DNA from: Megascapheus bottae
Lineage: Eukaryota; Chordata; Mammalia; Rodentia; Geomyidae
Assembly (NCBI GenBank): GCA_024803745.1
Contig: JANJXV010000188.1
Coordinates: 124,001-188,000, forward strand
DNA: 64,000 nucleotides
Direction of reading: 5' to 3'
Both the position numbers and the translations under genes were made by a program. Below, piece after piece: positions 23,899 through 33,951 of the stretch. Numbering within the stretch: the first letter of the stretch is position 1; every line of letters begins with the position of its first letter. The notes beneath the pieces are model-generated. The model was not told the origin of the DNA, ran no database searches, and worked only from the letters and a program-made list of their open reading frames with translations.

Positions 23899-23965
23899 TG
23901 GGCTGGAGATGTAACTCAGTAGTAGAGCATTGCACAAGGCCTCAAATTTGATGCTCAGTTGTATA
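23899..23965 (+). mobile_element. ID-type SINE fragment
   Basis: GGGCTGGAGATGTAACTCAG, TAGTAGAGCATTGCACAAGG and TTGATGCTCAG follow the ID head with its tRNA-like A and B boxes. About one monomer. Confidence 0.6.
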
Positions 23966-24401
23966 AACAAGCAAACTCTCCCAACCCTGAAAAAAAGCTC
24001 AGATGTCAGTTTCTGAAGGTTGCTAAGGGAACAGAAAAGGAGATGTACTCCATCTGATAGGACCCGAGCAATACACAGATGCAAGTGCAATGCACTGTGT
24101 ATGACGAATTATATGGTTGGTCCAGGTAGAGCTATGCTTGCAAGATGGGTGGGCAGGTACAAGGATGAGAACAATTTTTTGAAATCCAGATGATATGAGC
24201 CCTTAAGCATTCTGGAAATGTTTAATGGGAATGAGATATGGATCAGATTTGTATTTGATATCTTCTTCTGAGACTATAAGCAGGAGAGAGTTCCGAAGAA
24301 TAAATCAAAAGTAGAAGATCCATAGGGAGGTTGTGGAAATACAGGGAAGAGAGGCCAAGGGTTGGAAATGAGGTAGATGACAGAGAAAGAAAATGAACTA
24401 A

Positions 24402-24403
<2 letters not shown>

Positions 24404-24445
<42 letters not shown>
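24404..24445. repeat. (GT)n microsatellite
   Basis: A pure GT run of about 42 bases directly before an antisense SINE. Confidence 0.98.
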
Positions 24446-24446
<1 letters not shown>

Positions 24447-24461
24447 ACAAACATGTGTGCA

Positions 24462-24678
24462 CTGGTCCTGCAGATTGAACTTAGGGCCTGGGCAGTATCC
24501 CTGAGCTATTTTGCTTAGGGCTCTACCACTTAAGTCACAGCTCCCCTCTTAACTTTTTTGTTAAGTGGAGATCAGAGTGTCATAAACTTGTCTGCCCTGG
24601 TTGGCTTCAAATTGCAATCCTCAGATCTCAGCCTCCTGAATAGCTAGGGTTATAGGCACGAGCCACCAGCACTCTGCT
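24462..24678 (-). mobile_element. B1-ID composite SINE
   Basis: GATTGAACTTAGGGCCTGGG, TCTACCACTTAAGTCACAGC, GTTAAGTGGAGATCAGAGTG, TCCTCAGATCTCAGCCTCCT and GCACGAGCCACCAGCACTC: complete reversed copy. The (GT)n tract abuts its 3' end. Confidence 0.9.
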
Positions 24679-24843
24679 TTAGAACTTCTTGATGAGCAGA
24701 GAAATAACCTAGAAGTGATATGGTAAAAGTGAAGTGGGGTGGGAATGAGGACTAAGATGAGACAAATATGCTGATTTATAAAGTGTACTTCAACTAGACA
24801 TCTATTACTCTGTCTAGGCAGCAGAGCCGTGAAGGGTACAGGA

Positions 24844-24848
<5 letters not shown>
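24679..24848. other. Short unique spacer
   Basis: Unique bases between a SINE and a (GA)n tract; nothing recognised. Confidence 0.6.
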
Positions 24849-24906
<58 letters not shown>

Positions 24907-24987
24907 GAGAGAAAGAGAGAGAGAGAGAGTCAGAGAGAGACAGAGAGAGACAGAGAGACAGAGAGAGACAGAGAGACAGAGAGAGAA
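24849..24987. repeat. (GA)n microsatellite with CAGA interruptions
   Basis: A pure GA run of about 50 bases followed by GA units broken by CAGAGA at intervals. The Ser-Leu open frames on the minus strand are translations of this tract. Confidence 0.98.
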
Positions 24988-25091
24988 GCATCTGAAAATT
25001 AAGAAGTAGATAGGTAGATGGTCGGGTCGGGAGGGGGGCATCGGGTTTTGGACAGGAAGAGGATGTTTGCAGGTTAAAGAAGCTAGATGTT

Positions 25092-25317
25092 GAGCGGGGT
25101 ACCAATAACACACCTATAACCCTAGCTACTTAGGAGGCTGAGATCTGAGGATCATGGTATGAAGCCAGTTGGGGCAGAAAGTCTGCGAGATACTTTATCT
25201 CTAATAAACTGCCAAAAAGCTAGAAGTAGATCTGTAGATCAGGTGGTAGAGGGCTAGCCTTGAGCTAAAGCTCAAGAGTACCAAGGCTTTGAGTTAAAGA
25301 CAACAACAGCAACAGAA
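25092..25317 (+). mobile_element. B1-ID composite SINE
   Basis: TAGGAGGCTGAGATCTGAGG, GAAGCCAGTTGGGGCAGAAA, GGTAGAGGGCTAGCCTTGAG and an ending of CAACAACAGCAACAG. Full-length layout, moderately diverged. Confidence 0.88.
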
Positions 25318-25642
25318 AGGCTAGATGTTAAGAAAAGTTACATGTCTAGTCACCATTTCTTAATGGAGAAGGAAACAAAGATTTATGGAAGGCATGGTCA
25401 GGGCTTAAATAAGCAAACGTGAGATTAATTAGAAAAATATGGATTAGAAATTAGTGAGAATGAATGGGGGCACTCACTACAGATAAGGGCTACCCAGCAG
25501 AGCCAAGAATCCAATGAGAATACTTAGGTTTAATTGGAAGTGATGGAATCTTTTCAGTGTTGCAAAGTTTTCTTTAGTAGTGTTCAATTTCCCAGTACAG
25601 GACTCTAGTAGATGCATTATTAGAATACTAAACAAAAATTGG

Positions 25643-25643
<1 letters not shown>
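25318..25643. other. Unique sequence
   Basis: No gene. A block near 25355-25420 (ATGGAGAAGGAAACAAAGAT) may be a scrap of reversed MIR. Confidence 0.4.
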
Positions 25644-25718
<75 letters not shown>

Positions 25719-25772
25719 GACAGAGAGAGACAGAGAGAGACAGAGACAAAGAGAGACAGAGAGAGACAGAGA

Positions 25773-25825
<53 letters not shown>

Positions 25826-25852
25826 AGAGAGAGAGAGAGAGGAGACAAAACC
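25644..25852. repeat. Compound (GT)n(GA)n microsatellite
   Basis: About 34 bases of GT, then about 170 bases of GA with periodic CAGAGA, CAAAGA and GAAAGA interruptions. Cys-Val and Arg-Glu frames here are repeat translations. Confidence 0.98.
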
Positions 25853-25860
25853 GAGAGAGC

Positions 25861-26078
25861 CAATACTGAGTACCGAGGTTTGAACTCAGGGATTTACACT
25901 CTCATTTTGACTTTTTAGTTTGAACCCTTGAACTATGCCTCCAATCTAGCATTTTTTGCTGGTTAATTAGTTATAGATTCTGTTAGATTTTTCTGCCCTG
26001 GCTTAATTTGAATGGAAATTTTTAGGTCTCAACTTCCTGATGAGCTAGAATTACTGACATGAACCACCAGAGCCAGCT
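25861..26078 (-). mobile_element. B1-ID composite SINE
   Basis: ACCGAGGTTTGAACTCAGGG (reversed 3' end), GCTGGTTAATTAGTTATAGA middle, CTCAACTTCCTGATGAGCTA and ATGAACCACCAGAGCCAGC head. The compound microsatellite abuts its 3' end. Confidence 0.85.
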
Positions 26079-26189
26079 TTTAAACTGGGATTCTGATGGA
26101 TAGTGATAATAACACTGATACATTTATAGAATGCATATTATAGGTAGGGTATATAGATCTGAACTGTTGATGTGTTTGGTTTTGTTTGA

Positions 26190-26300
26190 CATTCTTAGCT
26201 ACTCTAGGAGGTTGGAATTAATACTAGAGTCACTTAACAGATAAGGAAACTAGGACCCAGGTGAGCAAAATTACATATATTATATGTACTGCACATAGGG
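26190..26300 (-). mobile_element. MIR remnant
   Basis: TTAACAGATAAGGAAACTAG then GACCCAGGTGAGCAAAATTA follows the reversed MIR core ('acagatgaggaaactgaggc ... gtgacttgc'). Ancient mammalian tRNA-derived SINE. Confidence 0.55.
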
Positions 26301-26941
26301 TTGTAAACCAAATCATTTCTCTAATTCCAGAGGAGGAAGATGGTTCAGGGAGTTAATGATGAGATTAATGTTGCATTGGGAGGAAAACAGGGCTACAGCA
26401 TCCTGGTAAACTGGAAGAAAATTAAGGGTATCAGGGTCTCATATGTTTCTGAGGTCAAATGTTTCACGGGTATGAAAAGGAAGGCTGGAAGAATGATTGG
26501 CTATGGAGGTCAGAGAGCAATACTGGAGTTGAGGAGGTCAAGAAATATAATGATAGTGTGCTGATGAAATGAAGATGTTGAACTACCTTAAAATGTTGGA
26601 AGTGAAAGGCAATAAATTAATAATGGGCATACAGGGGGCTGAGGTTAACTATGCTGGATCCTTGAATTATGAATTGGAAGTTATTTTTCAAGCATTGCTA
26701 CTCTCCTGATTATTTCTACTTCTTAAAAGCCACCTACTTCACCTACTCCAGTTTTTCCCAAGGTGCCATATCTATCTTCTTCCAAGGAGTCAGGGAAGGA
26801 ATTATCAATGATCACCACCTTTTCCTCCTGGGCTTGGAGATCCAAAGAAGCCACAAACACGTGTGACACAGGTTGGGTTCTGAATCATTACTACTTTACT
26901 GTTTTGAGCTGGTTGTTTCATAGATTTTCACTCAGGAAATT

Positions 26942-26943
<2 letters not shown>
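26301..26943. other. Unique sequence
   Basis: No repeat recognised; open frames up to 85 codons with no motif. Confidence 0.5.

Positions 26944-26994
<51 letters not shown>
26944..26994. repeat. (TG)n microsatellite
   Basis: About 51 bases of uninterrupted TG, directly before the antisense SINE fragment at 27005. Confidence 0.98.
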
Positions 26995-26995
<1 letters not shown>

Positions 26996-27004
26996 ACATG
27001 CAGC

Positions 27005-27078
27005 ACTGGGCTGGTTTTAAACTTCAGTCTTCTGATCTCTGCCTCTTGAGCAGCAGACATGAGCCACAAGAGCTCAGA
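27005..27078 (-). mobile_element. B1-type SINE fragment
   Basis: CTGGGCTGGTTTTAAACTTC, TGATCTCTGCCTCTTGAGCA and CATGAGCCACAAGAGCTCAG are the reversed B1 head; the ID part is missing. Confidence 0.7.
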
Positions 27079-28319
27079 TACATGTTTAGTTCTTAAATAC
27101 ATATCCTGGATTGTGTCAGTGGTGGAGATACAATGAGAGGCCTGGAGGTCTGTGTTTCCCTCTATACTGAGCTACAGAAGTGACCCTGAGAGGCAGAGAA
27201 CCTCTGGGAACTACTACATGAAAGGCAAAGAGCTGGGCCTGTAAGTTACAGTAGAAAGATCACTGTGCCCACAAATGACCTGGAAATGGAAGGAAAGAAA
27301 GGCTTTGGGAAATCTTTGACAGTCCTCCTATCTCTGAGGGAAACTTTTAGATTGTTTTTTATGACTTTTGTAGAGCTACCATGCCTGTGATTTATTCCCA
27401 AGGCTGTGCTGTGGCTAAAAGAACACTGTGTATACAACCCAAAGTAATTTCAAACCAATTTACCTTCTGTGCTTGTCCCTCTGTAACCCAGGGAAGTGAC
27501 AGCCTGCTCTTTGGTAATGCTTTTAAATTGTCCCTTTCTTCCCCCCCTCACATCGCCTCTACTTTGCAACTGTTCCCCACAACTTTGTCCTCAAAAGTTT
27601 CCTGAATGAGCCCACAACTTTCAGCTTCTTATCCCCAGTTTCTATCCTTTTCTTGTTCTTTCACCAACACATACAACTGTGTAACTGACCTTGGAGTCAG
27701 AGATACACCAAGTTTGCAAATTAGTCTTATAAGTTGCTCAGTGAACTGAGGGTGGGAACATATTCATGCATGTACAGATATGTTACTAATTTTACTCCAT
27801 GACCTTCTACCAAAGCAGTATCATAGGACTATAGAGATGAATGGCATAGAAAGCCCTTTGCAGATTTTTGTTGCTTATATCACCATTGCCTATCCTTAGT
27901 GCTTGGCTGTCTTTGAGAATATTGGCACTTGGGGAACCTCTAGGTACCTAAGTTTGCTCACATTGAGGGGTCTTATAAACTCCTGAAACCATCCGCTTCC
28001 CTCCAAAACCAATCAGAATCCCAAAGAGAGCAGGAAAGGGATCCTGGTAATCTTATGTGAGTCCCTCGTCCTTCTGACTGCCATGAACACACAGCTCCCA
28101 GTATCATCTCATGCCCACTGGCAACAAGCCAGGGGACAAGTATACAGTGACTTTGGGGTTTTCTTTGTGGCCCTGTTTATCTCAGGAGAAGGAATGGAAC
28201 AGACTGCGTTCTTCAGTCAGCACCAGTTGAGGACCAGCTGCCAGTCTTACCTGTTTGAGCTCTATTTCTTTGGTATCAAACTGAAGTTGTCTTATTTTTT
28301 GTACTTATTTATTTAAATT
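27079..28319. other. Unique sequence, no gene seen
   Basis: About 1.2 kb with no clear repeat. Open frames of 74 and 77 codons have no motif. Confidence 0.5.
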
Positions 28320-28545
28320 AACAAGTAATGATTATATATATATATATAGGAGATAGAGTGATATTGATATACACATATTTGTGATGATCCACTCAGAATA
28401 TGTGACTTAGCAGTTATGGTAAACATTTATTGATCTTCAAATTGTTGTGCAAGGGGATTGTGGTTTAACATGTCCATTTGGGCATACAGTACACCATAAT
28501 CTCAGTCACCCCTTCCATCATTCCCTCCCCCCCCAAGAAGGAAAA
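28320..28545 (-). mobile_element. LINE-1 3' end (antisense)
   Basis: GTTGTGCAAGGGGATTGTGG, AATCTCAGTCACCCCTTCCA and TCATTCCC are the reversed terminal 3' UTR block of the subfamily ending at 6112. An (AT)n run lies at 28333-28348. Diverged. Confidence 0.5.
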
Positions 28546-28604
28546 CTTCATGGCAAAGAAGGTAGAAGATAAAGCAGAGATTGATGGTTTTAACTGTATT
28601 CTTT

Positions 28605-28690
28605 TTTGTTTGTTTTTCTCTTTTGGTACTGGATCAAACTCAGGAAGTTGCACTTACAAGTTCTGTGTTAGCAGGACTTAGGGCGACCAG
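28605..28690 (-). mobile_element. Possible ID-type SINE fragment
   Basis: TTTTGGTACTGGATCAAACT then CAGGAAGTTGCACTT recalls the reversed 3' end of an ID monomer. Weak. Confidence 0.4.
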
Positions 28691-28737
28691 CTGTGATTTA
28701 TTTATTAATTCACAGTGGCCCCATTAGCTAGGAGAAA

Positions 28738-28935
28738 GTTTTTCCTTTCCTCTCCCTTTCCCTCCCTTTCCCCTTCTTTTCTCTCCCTTTCTTCTCCCTT
28801 CCCTTTCACCCCTCCTTTCTCTCTTCATTCCTTCCCCTTTCCTTTTCTTCTATCTCTCCCTTTCCTTCCCTTCCCTCTCTGGCCTCCTTCCCTCCCTCCA
28901 GACCTCCCTCTCTTTCTTTTTTCTTTCTTTGCTTA
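28738..28935. repeat. Pyrimidine-rich CT/CCCTTT tract
   Basis: About 200 bases almost entirely C and T on the plus strand, in irregular CCCTTT/CCTT units. The Ser-Pro-Phe frame at 28715-28936 is a translation of it. Confidence 0.95.
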
Positions 28936-29860
28936 AGAGAAAGTCCTTAGTCCTTAGCTTTTCTTCCCATTAGAGCAAAGCCTCATACTTTGGGCATTTG
29001 TCAATACTGGCTTGGTGGACACTTGTAGGTGTCAGTCAGAGCTTAATAAGATCTGTAAACATGCACCTCCAGCAGCATCACACTTGGAAACTTCTTGCCT
29101 AAGTGAAAGCTAAACAGCTTTTAATTATATATCACCTCTCAAGGACCATTTAAGAACCTAGCCAGTGTTTACAAGCGGATTTGAAATTTTCTCAGTAAAG
29201 GAATTAATTCTGTTACTTCTCAGTGCCTGGAAAAGCAAACAAGAGAAAAGTAAGGCTGATTATTTGTTCAGTGATATGGGTATTGGGGGCCTCTGTCTCA
29301 CGTCAGGCACCTTTAGAATTATATCCAGTTAGAAACACAAATGTTAGACTATATTTGATTGGAGTTCTGACACCCAAAAGAAAAAAGAAAGTGTGTTTAC
29401 ATTGTGGAAGAGAGAAACAAGTTTCTCTACCTTTTTTGGTTCATCTGGATCTTCAGTTGATGGGATAATGTCCTTCCCCATTAGAAAGGCTCTTCCATAC
29501 TCAGTCAAATAAACTACAAGCTAATATCCTCCAGAGATATTATCATAGTCAGGCCCAAACAGTCCAACTATTCTAAATGAAATGTCCAATTGTTGGCTTT
29601 ACCTTTCAGCAGAAGAGCTGACTTAGAATCTACCCAAGAGCTGACTGAGAATCTTTAAACATTTGTGAATGTTTAAAGCCACTGTGGGGAATTAACAATA
29701 TTCTACCTACTATATTAATTCAATTAACACTCAAAATTGACTATCACAATGAAATATTTTACCTGTTTTGTTCAATAGCAATCCTTTGGAATAGGATGTT
29801 TTGCTGTTTTAACACTTCTCAGTTCAGATGGGTGGCATCTACAGCATGCAGCCAACTTGT
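28936..29860. other. Unique sequence with a hairpin and a short direct repeat
   Basis: No gene. Contains a direct repeat at 29613-29631 and 29636-29654 (AAGAGCTGACT, one mismatch, then AGAATCT; period 23) running into the perfect hairpin at 29653-29678. Confidence 0.55.
29653..29678. other. Perfect 11-bp inverted repeat
   Basis: CTTTAAACATT at 29653-29663 and its exact reverse complement AATGTTTAAAG at 29668-29678 with a TGTG loop. No known family match. Confidence 0.88.
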
Positions 29861-29942
29861 TAAAGATCATAACTGTAGACTAGCATTTCTAAGTTCAAAT
29901 CCTAGCTAGGTTCCTGTAAGTTACTTCATTTCTTTGGACTAT
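29861..29942 (+). mobile_element. Possible MIR remnant
   Basis: AAGTTCAAATCCTAGCTAGG followed by CTGTAAGTTACTTCATTTCT resembles the MIR head-to-core transition. It ends at the LINE-1 target site. Confidence 0.45.
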
Positions 29943-30438
29943 AGCATGCCCAGATTATTATTGTTTTTTATTGTTGAGATAATGTATAGAGGGATTACAG
30001 TTATATTCATCAGGTAGTAGGTACATTGCTTCTCACACATTGATATCCATCCCTTCTCATGTTTTTGTCCCCATTTCCCTCACCGCCTCCCAATCATCTT
30101 GTTTACCACATCCTTTTCCTATTTCAAATAAAGAAATAAATGTATATACAATATACAAGGTAACAAAATCAGATACAAGTAGCAATATGAGATTAAAGGG
30201 CAAAAAAAGAGAAGAGAAATAACATAGTACATTAAGAACAACAATCACACAATATAAAGCTCCTGTTTCCATATCCAAGAGATCCTTTCATTTAGTCTCA
30301 TCCTATATGACCTCATGTACCTAGGTTTTGAGCTACTATAATCCTCTGCTAGGAGAGTCTTAAGTTTGTACTAATTATTACAAATGAGGGAAACCATTGA
30401 GCCTATGTTCCTTTAGGTCTAAGCATGCCCAGATTATT
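29943..30438 (-). mobile_element. Young LINE-1 3' fragment with 17-bp target duplication
   Basis: AGCATGCCCAGATTATT occurs exactly at 29943-29959 and 30422-30438. Between them, read on the minus strand, are the last few codons of ORF2 (CTCAATGGTTTCCCTCATTT), the 3' UTR and an A-rich tail (reversed TTGTTTTTTATTGTTGAG). The insert is about 460 bases, 5'-truncated, with intact ends. Perfect duplications imply recent insertion. Confidence 0.93.
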
Positions 30439-30795
30439 TAGCCAACTGTCTTTGGGTGTGTCTATGAGGGTGTTTCTGGGTGAAGTGAACATTACTTAAG
30501 GGTAAGCCTAAGGCAAACAGACTGGTGTGGGGAGAGAGTACAACATTATTCAAGCCATTGAAGGTCTGAAGAGAACACTTCACTGACAGAGTTCTCTCTC
30601 TATCATTGAGCAAGAACATGAGTCTTCTGTTGCTTGAGACTTAGATTCAGACGAGAACATAGGCATTCCTCTCTATTGCATCTTAGACCTTTCAATTCCA
30701 ATTGAAGTTATAACATTGATTTTCCCAAATCTCCATCTTGCAGACTATAGATACTTGGACTTTTTGGTTGTGATCATTGTTTCAGCTTATTCCCT

Positions 30796-30796
<1 letters not shown>
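30439..30796. other. Unique sequence
   Basis: No gene or repeat recognised between the LINE-1 and the (GT)n tract. Confidence 0.55.
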
Positions 30797-30851
<55 letters not shown>

Positions 30852-30872
30852 TGTGTATGTGTGTGTGTGTGT
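30797..30872. repeat. (GT)n microsatellite
   Basis: About 76 bases of GT with two GTAT interruptions, the longest TG-type run of the window. Confidence 0.98.
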
Positions 30873-31149
30873 TTATTCCCCATAGACTGTGGTATTGATC
30901 ACCAAATCTGTCATGGAAATACCAGTTGGTGGATGGTGGATTCCATCTCCATCCATAAACATACTGGAGGGGTGGCATTCTGGGTTCACTTTTTTTCGGG
31001 GGGGAGTGAATGATCCAAGTAATAAGGTGCCATCTAGGAGCCAGAAGCAAAAAGGACCCAGAAATCTAGAAACTTGGAAATGTCAGAAATAAATCTAAAA
31101 AATAGAAGGAAGTTATCTGCCTTGAAGAAGTTGAAAAAATTAATTTTGC
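30873..31149. other. Unique sequence
   Basis: No repeat recognised. Overlapping frames of 78, 87 and 67 codons start in or cross the (GT)n tract. Confidence 0.55.
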
Positions 31150-31362
31150 AGCAAGCACCAGTGGCTCAGATCTTAATCCTTGTTACTTAAGAGGTGGAGA
31201 TCCAGAGAATCATAGCTTTAAGCCAGTCTAGGCAGAAAAGTCTCTGAGACTTCATCTGTAATTAACTGGAAAAATGCTGGACTAGAGATATGGCTTAAAT
31301 GGCCAGCCATGAACAAAAGTGCAAGACCCTGAGTTCAAGCCCTGGCAATGACACTCAAAACA
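31150..31362 (+). mobile_element. B1-ID composite SINE
   Basis: AAGCACCAGTGGCTCAGATC, AAGCCAGTCTAGGCAGAAAA, TGTAATTAACTGG and CCCTGAGTTCAAGCCCTGGC in order. The ID part is shortened. Confidence 0.85.
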
Positions 31363-31479
31363 AATTTATTTGTAAGACTGTGGCTGAGCTTTGTTGTTTT
31401 GCTAACCTGGATTAGCTTAAGGTATGTTCCCTGAAGTTATTAAGGAGGCTGCAATTTCAGTGGTGCTTTTGTTACTAAA

Positions 31480-32043
31480 GCTATGATTAATAGTTGGCTC
31501 CTGGATGCCTCCTACCTGATTCCTTGTTTCCAGTCTTCCCTTTCTCTGCAGTGGGCTACACATAAGGAAAATCTGATTATGGATGTTAGCTCTTGGCTTA
31601 TTACATATTTCATATATTTTGTGCTGTCCTGTTCCAGTTCCCGGAAATCCATTCAAGAACCTAATTTTTCTCTTTCGCTTATCTTCCTAGCCATCTCTCT
31701 CCATGTTCCAGATCTCTGTTACATTGTTACATATATGGCATTGTATATTTTCTGTACCAGTGTTCTTGCTTTCATATCTATATCTTTGTATATGGTGCTC
31801 TCTTGGCCTGCAAGTCGTGACCCTGCTCATTCCACCACTCAGTTCTACTCAGAATTTCTGTCATACTACTCATCTTCTTACACATTAATCGCTTGTTTAA
31901 ATGTTTGTATCTTGGAAGTCTTTCTGTCTTCTAAGGACACATCAATGAGTTTAGTTGGGAATAGGTTTCAGAAAAATTTTCTCCAATTCATTAGTTTACC
32001 TAGGTTCTATGAAGACTATCATAGGGACTTAGAGCCTAGGTGA
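31480..32043 (+). mobile_element. LINE-2 (L2) remnant carrying a 186-codon chance ORF
   Basis: AAGGAAAATCTGATTATGGA, CTCTCTTGGCCTGCAAGTCG and CACTCAGTTCTACTCAGAAT follow the order of the L2 3' UTR ('aaatctgatcatg', 'ctgcctggaatgc', 'ctcctactcatcc'). The open frame at 31483-32043 is the longest here outside LINE-1, but it overlaps this untranslated remnant. Its hydrophobic, Ser-rich translation has no domain I recognise. I do not call it a gene. Confidence 0.5.
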
Positions 32044-32364
32044 AATCTGATGACTCTGAGCTTTCTATCTTGCTCAAATTGTGATATCCAACTGTCCCAT
32101 GCTCAGTCAACTTAGGCTCCCCAACCCATTTGGGGAAAGCAATTTATGTGTGTGTATTCAGAGAAAGGCTGCTTGCTCAAAGATGTTCTCCAATAGAAGA
32201 CACAATTAAATTGCAATGAATAAGTAAATTATAGCATGTCAGTGTGTTGGAATTTAAGCACTCTTAAAAACCATTATTACAATGACAGTGAAATGGCCTG
32301 AAAGAGGGAAGACCCAGCCCTTTTTATGCACCCCCAAAGCTAAAATCCACTTCCACAAATGCTT
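32044..32364. other. Unique sequence
   Basis: No gene or repeat recognised. Confidence 0.5.
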
Positions 32365-32475
32365 TGCTTCTATTCATTCACTTAAAAATCATTTATCGAG
32401 TACTTACAATATACAAGGTCCTGGTAACGACCAGAGCAGGATGACTGAGTTTATCGCAAACATTTTTCAAGGGAA
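32365..32475 (-). mobile_element. LINE-2 (L2) remnant
   Basis: TCATTCACTTAAAAATCATT, TATCGAGTACTTACAATATA and CAAGGTCCTGGTAACGACCA match the reversed L2 3' end ('attcattcaacaaatatttattgagcacctactatgtgccagg') at collinear positions. Confidence 0.6.
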
Positions 32476-32632
32476 ATGGAAGATAAGAGGAAATCATTCC
32501 TCACATGACATTTGATTTAGATAACCCTACTTACTAATCTTCCCTTAAAAAAATCTCACTATTTCTTCTCTTAAAAAAATTACTCTTCAATGTTTTCTCG
32601 ACCTTCTGACCTTCTTTTCTTTGATAGACTAT

Positions 32633-32943
32633 TGTTGGGAGCCAGAGTGGATTCAAACTGTACCTTGATTTGCATCAGACAATGGCTTTATTGTCTTATT
32701 GTTTTCTGGCCTTATTCTGTTTAAATGACCTGAGATTTACCATATGAATGTAACACCTGGAAGTTCCCTGGGTCTCAAGAAGGGAAGAGGCTGGAGTGGA
32801 AAATAAACGCAGCAGTCTGTACCTGGACTGCAGACATCCTGGACCCAGTGTGTCTGTCTCTCTTCTATTTCTTTCTAGTCCTTGCCCCCTATTTCAGGAA
32901 CCCCAATCTGCGAACCCTGGTTTGCTGCCGGCTGGCCCCGGCA
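32633..32943 (+). mobile_element. Solo LTR, class II (ERVK/IAP-like)
   Basis: Starts TGTTGGGAGCC and ends GGCCCCGGCA, the TG...CA ends of a retroviral LTR. It is flanked by GACTAT at 32627-32632 and 32944-32949, a 6-bp target duplication typical of class II elements. The TGTTGGGAGCC start recalls IAP/ERVK LTRs. AAATAAAC at about 32801 fits the polyadenylation signal. No internal retroviral sequence adjoins, so this is a solo LTR left by recombination. Orientation is inferred from that signal. Confidence 0.85.
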
Positions 32944-32954
32944 GACTATTACTC

Positions 32955-33300
32955 TATTAATCAAATTTTCACTACTGTGACACAATACCAATCACTTTAG
33001 AGGAAGGAAAGTTTACTTTGGATCATGACTTCAGTTCATGCTGGGTCGTCATTGCTATGTTGGGCCTGTGGCCTCACAGTGCAGCTGGTGTGAGTGCATA
33101 GGGAAGGAATTCTGCTAGCCTTACAGTCACAAAGATGCAAGGAGGGAGGAAAAGGAGCTGTCATTTCAATATCCCCTTCTCACTCCAAATGATTTCACAT
33201 CCTTCTAGTAGACTCTAGGTCTTAAGTGTTTCACTACCTCCATAATGCTACCCTGGGGACCAAACCTTCAACACAAGGGGACAGAAGATATGATCTTCTT
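32955..33300. repeat. Probable interspersed repeat, family unresolved
   Basis: TTTCACTACTGTGACACAAT, AGGAAAGTTTACTTTGGATC and TTCATGCTGGGTCGTCATTG recall a common rodent repeat reading 'tgctgtaacaaaatacc ... aagatttattttggctca ... catcatgg'. I could not assign it. Confidence 0.4.
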
Positions 33301-33837
33301 CAGCATTTACCTCACTCCCCTTTCAAATCTCCCAAGTCCTTAGGTCCCTACATGTCTTACATGAGCAAATGGAGCTATTTATTTCTATCATTCTCTGTTC
33401 CTGCAGTTTCAGAAGGTCATCACCATCATTACATGCAGCAAACAAAAGGGTCTTGTAGGCTTTGATTTTGTTAGAGAATGGAGGGATTGGACATAACATG
33501 TTACATTTCCTGTCACAAAATTACACTGGGGGATGACTCCTAAGTAGACATCTTGGCTATCTTGGGTCTTGGTTTGCTCCAAACTCAGCCTGGAGATACA
33601 AGTCCAACCACTAAAGGCATCTTGTAGATGCTTCCCCTTCCCCACCCCTGCCCTGGAACAGGCAAAGAATTCTTTCCTCATGAGTTTGCAGGAGAGTCAG
33701 AAGTTGGTATCAGTGGTACTGATAAGGGTCTTTAGATGAATTTATAGACAAGAACATGGGCTTATAGCTATTCTATCCTTGTTATAGCCAGGAAGGAGTT
33801 TCTGGAAGATGGGATAGAGTGGGTGGGAAGGGAGGAG
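33301..33837. other. Unique sequence
   Basis: A 90-codon minus-strand frame (33409-33681) has no motif. No repeat recognised. Confidence 0.5.
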
Positions 33838-33893
33838 GGAGAGAGACAGAGAGAGACAGAGAGAGACAGAGAGAGAGAGACAGAGAGAGAGAG

Positions 33894-33948
<55 letters not shown>
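33838..33948. repeat. (GA)n microsatellite
   Basis: GA units with CAGAGA interruptions in the first half and a pure run of about 50 bases in the second. Not adjacent to a recognisable SINE. Confidence 0.98.

Positions 33949-33951
<3 letters not shown>

Noticed and set aside
23740..24090. 116-codon minus-strand open frame
   Set aside because: Runs across an L2-like remnant and an ID fragment; no motif.
24794..25113. Ser-Leu-rich frames of about 100 codons
   Set aside because: Direct translations of the (GA)n tract; the same applies to the Arg-Glu, Cys-Val and Leu-Ser frames at 25477-25883, 33742-34004, 48598-48867, 53898-54110 and 56402-56614.
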